A stretch of 43,375 nt of DNA, from contig JALWOY010000190.1 in NCBI GenBank assembly GCA_027083355.1, positions 1 to 43,375 on the forward strand, written 5' to 3'. The DNA is from Phycisphaerales bacterium. Lineage in GTDB: Bacteria; Planctomycetota; Phycisphaerae; Phycisphaerales; UBA1924. The translations under genes and the position numbers were made by a program. The notes below the pieces were generated by a model that was not told the DNA's origin, made no database searches, and saw nothing but the letters and a program-made list of their open reading frames with translations. Of the stretch, positions 38,760 to 43,375 are shown in pieces (the stretch's first letter is position 1; every line of letters starts with the position of its first letter).

Positions 38760-40067
38760 CTATATCGCGGTGTCGGGGGTGTCGGGCATCGACGCCGACC
38801 AGCGGAGCGCGGCCGCGATGGTGATGTAGAGCAGGGTGAGTGTGGCGATGGAGATGCCGCCGACGGCGCGCCAGGTGTGCAGGGCCGGGGTGTCGTCACC
38901 CGAGCCGGGGGGCAGGACGAACGCGAGCAGCAGGAAGACGATCGCCGCGAGGATCGGCAGGCGGCGGATGCCGGGCCGGGGCACGACGAGCAGCATCGCG
39001 GCCATCGAGACGAGCGGGACGAGCAGCACCATGTGCCGGGCGGTGGTCTGGGGCCCGAAGACGAGCACGGCGGTGATCATGCCGGCCCATTCGATCGCGA
39101 CGAGGGCGTGGGCGCGGGGCGAGGTCATGTCGTAGACGCGATCACGCCGGAGAAAGAGCGAGCAGCCCCGGGCTTTGTAGAGCAGCATGACCGCGGCGAG
39201 GGCGGCGCCGGCGGCGACGAGGACCATCGCGGGCAGCGACCACGCGGGCAGATCGGCCCATTCCTGGAAGCGGGCGAGCGTGCTGGTGACGGAGATGCTG
39301 CGGATCCAGGTGATGGGGAAGATGTTGGCGGCGCCCTCGACGGCGGGCTCGCCGAAGAGCCGAACCAGACCGCCGACACCCCGGCGGAGGTATTCGGCGT
39401 TGCGGTCCCACCCGAAGACGGCGGCGGTGGAGAGGGCGAAGGCGGCGGCGGAGACGATGGTGCTTGTCAGGGCGCGCCAGCGGCGTCGGATGAGCAGATA
39501 GGGCAGAACGACGAGGGATTGGTATTTGATGTGGCCGATGAAGCCGAGCACGATGCCCGAGAGGATGGGCCGTTTGTCGAGCCAGCGGAGCGAGAGCATC
39601 ATGCCGAGCAGGACGAGCATGTCGGTCTGGCCCAGCCTGAGCTCGGACCTGAGTTTGTCGGCGAAGACGGCGAAGGTGATGAGCATGACCACCGGCACGA
39701 CGGCCTTGTCGATCTTCGCGTCGAACCGGCGCGTGATCTCGTTGGCGGTGATCCACAGGCATGCAAAGATCAGACCCGCGTTGAGGACGGTCCAGACGAC
39801 GGCGGCGTGGCCCTGCGAGAGCAAGCCGAGCGGGGCGAAGACCACCGCGAACAGGGGGGGATAGATATACCCGCCGCGGCCGCTGGCGTAGAGGTCGGCG
39901 CCGTCGAGAACAGCGCGGAACGCGTCGTGAAAGACGGGGAAATCGCCCTGGCCGTCGGCGCGGAGAAACCTCGCGGCGGCGCCGTAGGCGAGGAAGGCGA
40001 GGATCAGGATCAATGCGCCCGTCAGCGCGCGCGCCAGGCCGGCGCGTTCGGGTTGTTCGGCGTTCAC
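38760..40067 (-). CDS. DUF2029/GT87-type membrane glycosyltransferase
   Basis: 435 residues with about ten membrane helices. The pattern GDFPVFHDAFRAVLDGADLY (about 40-59), YIYPPLFAVVFAPLGLL (about 66-82), LGQTDMLVLLGMMLSLRWLD and GFIGHIKYQSLVVLPYLLIRRRW matches DUF2029 (glycosyltransferase family 87) proteins, which use polyprenyl-phosphate sugars as donors on the outer face. The N-terminal Asp after the first helix is the likely catalytic residue. The start is a GTG overlapping the stop of the GT2 gene (GTGA). The pair therefore probably makes and uses a lipid-linked sugar. The acceptor is unknown. Confidence 0.85.
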   Translation of the reverse strand: MNAEQPERAGLARALTGALILILAFLAYGAAARFLRADGQGDFPVFHDAFRAVLDGADLYASGRGGYIYPPLFAVVFAPLGLLSQGHAAVVWTVLNAGLIFACLWITANEITRRFDAKIDKAVVPVVMLITFAVFADKLRSELRLGQTDMLVLLGMMLSLRWLDKRPILSGIVLGFIGHIKYQSLVVLPYLLIRRRWRALTSTIVSAAAFALSTAAVFGWDRNAEYLRRGVGGLVRLFGEPAVEGAANIFPITWIRSISVTSTLARFQEWADLPAWSLPAMVLVAAGAALAAVMLLYKARGCSLFLRRDRVYDMTSPRAHALVAIEWAGMITAVLVFGPQTTARHMVLLVPLVSMAAMLLVVPRPGIRRLPILAAIVFLLLAFVLPPGSGDDTPALHTWRAVGGISIATLTLLYITIAAALRWSASMPDTPDTAI

Positions 40068-40975
40068 CGGGCGGCCCCCACGGGGGCGGCAGGCGGACGC
40101 GCGGGTTCAGGAGCCCGTGTCGGGGGCGGCGTGAGAATGGGCTTGAGCTCGACGAGCCCGCGTGCTTCGGGTTGCTCGGCGGCCGGCAGGGGGCGGACCG
40201 CACGGAGGCGGTGGCGGATGCGGGCGGCCTGCACCAGCATCTTGGGTCCGTCGGTGAAGACGTTGACGGTGCCGCCGTCGCGGTGCTGCCAGCGGATGCC
40301 GACTTCTTCGACCCCGAGTCCGGCGCGTCGGCACAGGCCGATGTGTTCGAGGTCGAAGGCGAACCCGTCCTCGGCCCCTTTTTCGGCGCAGAGGCGGGCG
40401 GCGTCGCGGCGGTAGAGCTTGAAGCCGCACTGGGTATCGCGGACGAACCCCATGCCGAGCAGGCCGAGAGCGGCGCGGAAGATGAGGCCGGAGATTTTCC
40501 TTGATGGGGCGGCGTCGACGATCGCGTCAGGGGCGGCGCGCGAGCCGACGATCAGGGCCGACCCGGTCCGCTCGGCGCGGGCGGCGAGTTTTTCGAGTTC
40601 TTCGAGCCTCGCGGAGTTGTCGGCGTCCATCATCAGCACCCACGGGGCGCGGGCGGCGGCCAGCCCTGTGCGCACGGCGGCGCCCTTGCCGCGGTTGTGC
40701 TCGTGGCGGAGCGGGCGGTAGATGATGCGGGCGGGGTTCTTGATGTGCTCGGCGGCGACGCGATCGGCGACGCGGGCGGTGTCATCGGTCGAGCCGTCGT
40801 CGACGGTGATGATCTCGGCGGGGATCTGCTTTTTGTCGAGAGTGGCGATCACGTCGGCGAGGGTGTCGCCGATGCGGCGGGCTTCCCGGAACATGGGGAT
40901 GACGACCGCGAGCGAGACGGGGGCCGGGCCGGGCGCGTTGTCCACGGCGGTGCGTTGATCGTCGGGATGCCGCAT
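40064..40975 (-). CDS. GT2 glycosyltransferase, dolichyl/polyprenyl-phosphate sugar synthase type
   Basis: 303 residues. The GT-A fold motifs are VSLAVVIPMFREARRIGDTL (about 20-39), IITVDDGSTDDTARVADRVA (about 53-72), the metal site MMDADNSA and DTQCGFKLYRRDAARLCAEK plus FAFDLEHIGLCRRAGLGVEE. The latter place it with dolichyl-phosphate mannose/glucose synthases (DPM1/ALG5 type). It would load a sugar on a polyprenyl phosphate at the inner membrane face, matching the GT87 next door. ATG 40975 has AAGGA upstream. The C-terminal 45 residues are Pro-rich and probably disordered. The frame is open upstream to 41824, but there it is the shadow of the methyltransferase gene. Confidence 0.9.
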   Translation of the reverse strand: MRHPDDQRTAVDNAPGPAPVSLAVVIPMFREARRIGDTLADVIATLDKKQIPAEIITVDDGSTDDTARVADRVAAEHIKNPARIIYRPLRHEHNRGKGAAVRTGLAAARAPWVLMMDADNSARLEELEKLAARAERTGSALIVGSRAAPDAIVDAAPSRKISGLIFRAALGLLGMGFVRDTQCGFKLYRRDAARLCAEKGAEDGFAFDLEHIGLCRRAGLGVEEVGIRWQHRDGGTVNVFTDGPKMLVQAARIRHRLRAVRPLPAAEQPEARGLVELKPILTPPPTRAPEPARPPAAPVGAAR

Positions 40976-41044
40976 GCTGTCCTTGCTGGTGCTGGATGTC
41001 TGGTGGGGGTGAGGCGCGGCCCGATGGCACGGCGACCGCGGGTG

Positions 41045-41050
41045 AGTATA
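41045..41050 (-). promoter_or_regulatory. -10 box TATACT of the GT2-GT87 operon
   Basis: TATACT reads 41050 to 41045 on the minus strand. It would give a leader of about 65 bases with AAGGA before ATG 40975. Confidence 0.45.
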
Positions 41051-41112
41051 GACCTGGCCGACCGGCTTCGGGGTCCGGACGGGGGTGGACGCGGTCGGGG
41101 GGTGGCGATTGT

Positions 41113-41874
41113 TTACGCGGTTTGTGCGGGTGCGGGTTCGACGCGGCGGTGGACGGAGATCAGGCTCGCGCCGATCGGGAAGGGGACCCGGCCGAGTGTG
41201 AAGCGTTCGGAGGCGAAGACCATTCGGAGTGCCGTGTTGATCGGCGGGGCGGGGATGGTCAGATCGTCGGTTTCCTGGTTGCCCGTGATCTTGCGGGCGA
41301 GGCGTTCGGCGACGAGCAGAGGCATGAGCCAGGCCATGTACCACCCGATGAACTCGCGGCGGAGCGTGGGGATCTCGAAGAGGCGCGAGTATTCGGGCTT
41401 CGAGTAGCGTCGTTTGTGCTCGTGGGCGTCGTCGCGGGCGGTCCAGAGCCAGCGGTGGGCGGGGACGGTGCAGACGAGCACCCCGCCGGGGCGGAGTTTC
41501 GAGGCGGCGGCGGCGACGGAGCCGGCGTCGTCGTCGACGTGTTCGAGGACGTCGCTCATGACGCAGACATCGGCCGAGTCGGGCTCGGCGGGGAGCGTGT
41601 CGGGGAGCCAGCAGGGTTTGACGTCGTGCCCGCGTTTGGTGCAGATCTCGACGGCCTGCGGCGCGGAGTCGAACCCGAGGGTGTCGAAGCGGTCCGCGGT
41701 GTCGTCGAGCAGCCCGCCGGTGCCGCAGCCGATGTCGATGAGCCGGGGCCTGCGGCCCTCGGGCGGGGGCGGGGCGTATCGATCGATCATGGCCCGGATG
41801 ATCCGCCGCTTGGCGAGGAACCACCAGTGCCGGTGTTCGATCTTTTCCATCTGCGAATACAGCGCATCCTTCAC
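41113..41874 (-). CDS. Class I SAM-dependent methyltransferase
   Basis: 253 residues from GTG 41874, the codon in KDALYSQMEKIEHRHWWFLA. The SAM site is PRLIDIGCGTGGLLDDTA (about 43-60) with SDVLEHVDDDAG and LRPGGVLVCTVPAHRWLW further on, a set typical of methyltransferases in glycan clusters ('HWWF...RR' start). The acceptor is not known; a lipid-linked sugar or quinone is possible. AAAAGAG upstream is a weak ribosome site. It lies 35 bases after mutL on the same strand and may be co-transcribed. ATG at MEKIEH is an alternative start. The longer frame to 43266 is a shadow of mutL. Confidence 0.88.
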   Translation of the reverse strand: MKDALYSQMEKIEHRHWWFLAKRRIIRAMIDRYAPPPPEGRRPRLIDIGCGTGGLLDDTADRFDTLGFDSAPQAVEICTKRGHDVKPCWLPDTLPAEPDSADVCVMSDVLEHVDDDAGSVAAAASKLRPGGVLVCTVPAHRWLWTARDDAHEHKRRYSKPEYSRLFEIPTLRREFIGWYMAWLMPLLVAERLARKITGNQETDDLTIPAPPINTALRMVFASERFTLGRVPFPIGASLISVHRRVEPAPAQTA

Positions 41875-41909
41875 GGGTGGTTCTCTTTTTGGGGTGCCGG
41901 GGAGGGTGG

Positions 41910-43375
41910 TTATCTGCGGTGGAACAGTTTTTCGAGCTGTTCGATCGAGAGGCGGACGGTGGTGGGGCGGCCGTGGGGGCAGCTGGCGGCGCGTTCGACG
42001 TGCTGTCGCAGGGCCATGAGTTCGTCGAGCTCTGATTCGGTGAGGCTGTCGCCGGCCTTGACGGCGGCCTTGCAGGCCATCATGTCGAGGACCTCGTGGA
42101 GGGCGGCCTCGTCGCCGGGGGCGAAGCTCTCGCGGTCGTGGCGTTCGAGCAGGTCGGCCATGAACGGGCCGGGTTCGACGCCGCGTTCGAGCAGGAGTGT
42201 CGGGAACGCGCGCACACCGACGGACTTCGGGCCCATCGCGTCGGCCTCGATGCCGAGACGGGCGAGCAGGGGTTTGAGTTCGTCGAGTCTGTCGGCCTGC
42301 CGGGGTTCGACCTCGACGACGGCGGGCGTGAGCAGGCCCTGGCTTTCGAGCGAGCCCCCGCCGCGATGGAGGCGGTCGAGGAGTTTCTCGAACATGACAC
42401 GCTCGTGCAGGGCGTGCTGGTCGATGATGACGATGCCGCGTTCGTCCTCGGTGACGAGGTAAGAGCGGTGGACCTGGAGCACGCGGGGGGCGGGTCGCGG
42501 GCTCGCCCAGCCGCCCGGTTCGGCGGCGTCTCCTGCCGGTACGAATCCGGGATTGTCGCTCTGGTAGAAGGGGGCGTCGCCCAGCGGAGAGAGTTCGGGC
42601 GGGAGGTTCGGGATTCCTGTCCCTTCCAGCGCCTCGCGGACGCGTTGGACGGGCGGGAACGCCGCGGCCCGCCGCTCGGCTTCGGCGCGCATCGCGCGGA
42701 CTTCGTCGGCGAAGTCGCGTGCTCGGGCGTCGACGTTGCCGGGGCCGAACTCGACGCGGGAGGGGGGGGCGGCGGGTGTCAGGTCGGCCCGGCGGAGTGC
42801 GTCGCGGACGCCGTGGAGGATGGCGGAGTGGACCATCGACTGGTCGCGGAAGCGGACCTCGAGCTTGGCGGGGTGGACGTTGACATCGACGGCGTCGGGC
42901 GCCATCTCGATGACGAGGACGGCGGTGGGGTGTCGGCCCGGTTCGATAAGCCCGCGGTAGGCCTCCTTGAGGGCGTGCTGGACGGTGCGGTCGCGGATGA
43001 GGCGTCCGTTGAGGAAGACGTGCTGGGCCTTGGCGGTGGGGCGTGCGATGGAGGGCAGCCCGACGAGGCCCCAGATGAGCACGCCTCGGGCGTCGTCGAA
43101 GCGGTCGACGCGGACTTCGAGCATCTCGCCGTCGTGCTCGCGGCCGAGAACGTCGATGATGCGCGCGCGGGGCGGTTGATTCGGGGGCAGGTCGAGGGTG
43201 GTGCGTCCGTCGCAGACGACGGTGAAGGCGACAGCGGGGTGGGCGAGGGCGAGATCGCGGAGCCATTCGACGCAGCGGGTCTGCTCGGTGCGCGGGGTGC
43301 GGAGGAACTTGCGCCGGGCGGGCGTGTTGTGGAAGAGCGTGCGGGCCTCGATCATGGTGCCGGGCGGGCCGGCAC
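41910..43375 (-). CDS. mutL: DNA mismatch repair protein MutL, N-terminus off the right edge
   Basis: At least 488 residues seen. The first visible ones are AGPPGTMIEARTLFHNTPAR, the GTxVxVxxLFxNTPARRKFL motif of the MutL ATPase domain; about the first 140-150 residues, with the Bergerat nucleotide site, are missing. The transducer has the HVFLNGRLIRDRTVQHALKE and DAVDVNVHPAKLEVRFRDQS motifs. A linker follows at about 210-310. The C-terminal endonuclease domain has IIDQHALHERVMFEKL (the DQHAx2Ex4E metal site), ACKAAVKAGD and SCPHGRPTTVRLS. This MutL therefore nicks DNA itself, as in species without MutH. The last residues are LEKLFHRR. The methyltransferase gene follows 35 bases downstream. 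Confidence 0.96.
   Translation of the reverse strand, partial: AGPPGTMIEARTLFHNTPARRKFLRTPRTEQTRCVEWLRDLALAHPAVAFTVVCDGRTTLDLPPNQPPRARIIDVLGREHDGEMLEVRVDRFDDARGVLIWGLVGLPSIARPTAKAQHVFLNGRLIRDRTVQHALKEAYRGLIEPGRHPTAVLVIEMAPDAVDVNVHPAKLEVRFRDQSMVHSAILHGVRDALRRADLTPAAPPSRVEFGPGNVDARARDFADEVRAMRAEAERRAAAFPPVQRVREALEGTGIPNLPPELSPLGDAPFYQSDNPGFVPAGDAAEPGGWASPRPAPRVLQVHRSYLVTEDERGIVIIDQHALHERVMFEKLLDRLHRGGGSLESQGLLTPAVVEVEPRQADRLDELKPLLARLGIEADAMGPKSVGVRAFPTLLLERGVEPGPFMADLLERHDRESFAPGDEAALHEVLDMMACKAAVKAGDSLTESELDELMALRQHVERAASCPHGRPTTVRLSIEQLEKLFHRR

Noticed and set aside
38700-40415. Open frame of 571 codons on the plus strand
   Set aside because: Antisense of the two glycosyltransferase genes; Gly/Glu/Asp-rich shadow sequence.
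41875-43266. Upstream extension of the methyltransferase frame to a 717-residue protein
   Set aside because: This part is Arg/Pro-rich and overlaps mutL in another frame; the methyltransferase similarity starts only at 41874.

Overview
The window is one continuous, GC-rich bacterial chromosome segment with dense, mostly single-exon-style gene packing on both strands and no phage, IS element or CRISPR array that I can see. The gene set suggests Planctomycetota, probably a Phycisphaerae-like lineage. The signs are a fused cbb3 oxidase subunit CcoN-CcoO, a type II pseudopilin-like protein, a DUF1569 protein, a membrane PIN/TRAM protein, and dispersed palindromic repeats of the 'GAGCCACGGGC...GCCCGTGG' type. 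The phylum is an inference from gene content, not a measurement.

Layout. 1-2.6 kb: the start of a futalosine hydrolase-like nucleosidase (cut by the left edge), a lipoprotein HlyD-type adaptor and an Rrf2-family regulator. 2.8-11.9 kb: a complete high-affinity cbb3 cytochrome oxidase operon (fused ccoNO, ccoQ, ccoP, ccoG, ccoH, a TauE/SafE-DsbD_2-like membrane protein and the copper ATPase ccoI), divergent from the Rrf2 gene across a promoter with paired repeats. 11.9-17.2 kb: a cyclophilin, a pseudopilin, an ECF sigma/anti-sigma pair followed by a cysteine-repeat protein, a small unknown gene and an EVE-domain protein. 17.3-24.7 kb: a SpoIIE-type phosphatase coupled to a PduO-type cobalamin adenosyltransferase, recJ, a Dabb lipoprotein, a repeat-rich gap, a MazG-like protein, queC and a PIN/TRAM membrane protein. 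24.7-24.85 kb: a signal recognition particle RNA gene between divergent promoters. 24.9-28.9 kb: DUF1569 protein, alpha/beta hydrolase, UPF0173 metal-dependent hydrolase, an extraordinary Phe/Gly/Asn/Trp-rich low-complexity protein with its own terminator, and gpsA. 29-35.8 kb: a second metal P-type ATPase with a CPS motif, an aldo/keto reductase, a solitary nuoD, a sulfotransferase and a cysteine-loop metal permease. 36-38.7 kb: a proteostasis island (two Hsp20 proteins and a DegP/HtrA protease) bounded by clear terminators. 38.7-43.4 kb: a DUF2029/GT87 and a GT2 glycosyltransferase, a methyltransferase and mutL (cut by the right edge).

Themes. Low-oxygen respiration and copper/metal handling recur: cbb3 plus CcoI, the CPS ATPase, the permease and the Cys-rich protein. 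Envelope stress also recurs: sigma/anti-sigma, DegP, Hsp20 and cyclophilin. A striking regulatory pattern is that many genes have a TANNNT -10 box ending only 5-7 bases before the start codon. The same spacing separates such a box from the predicted 5' end of the SRP RNA. I read these genes as leaderless transcripts.
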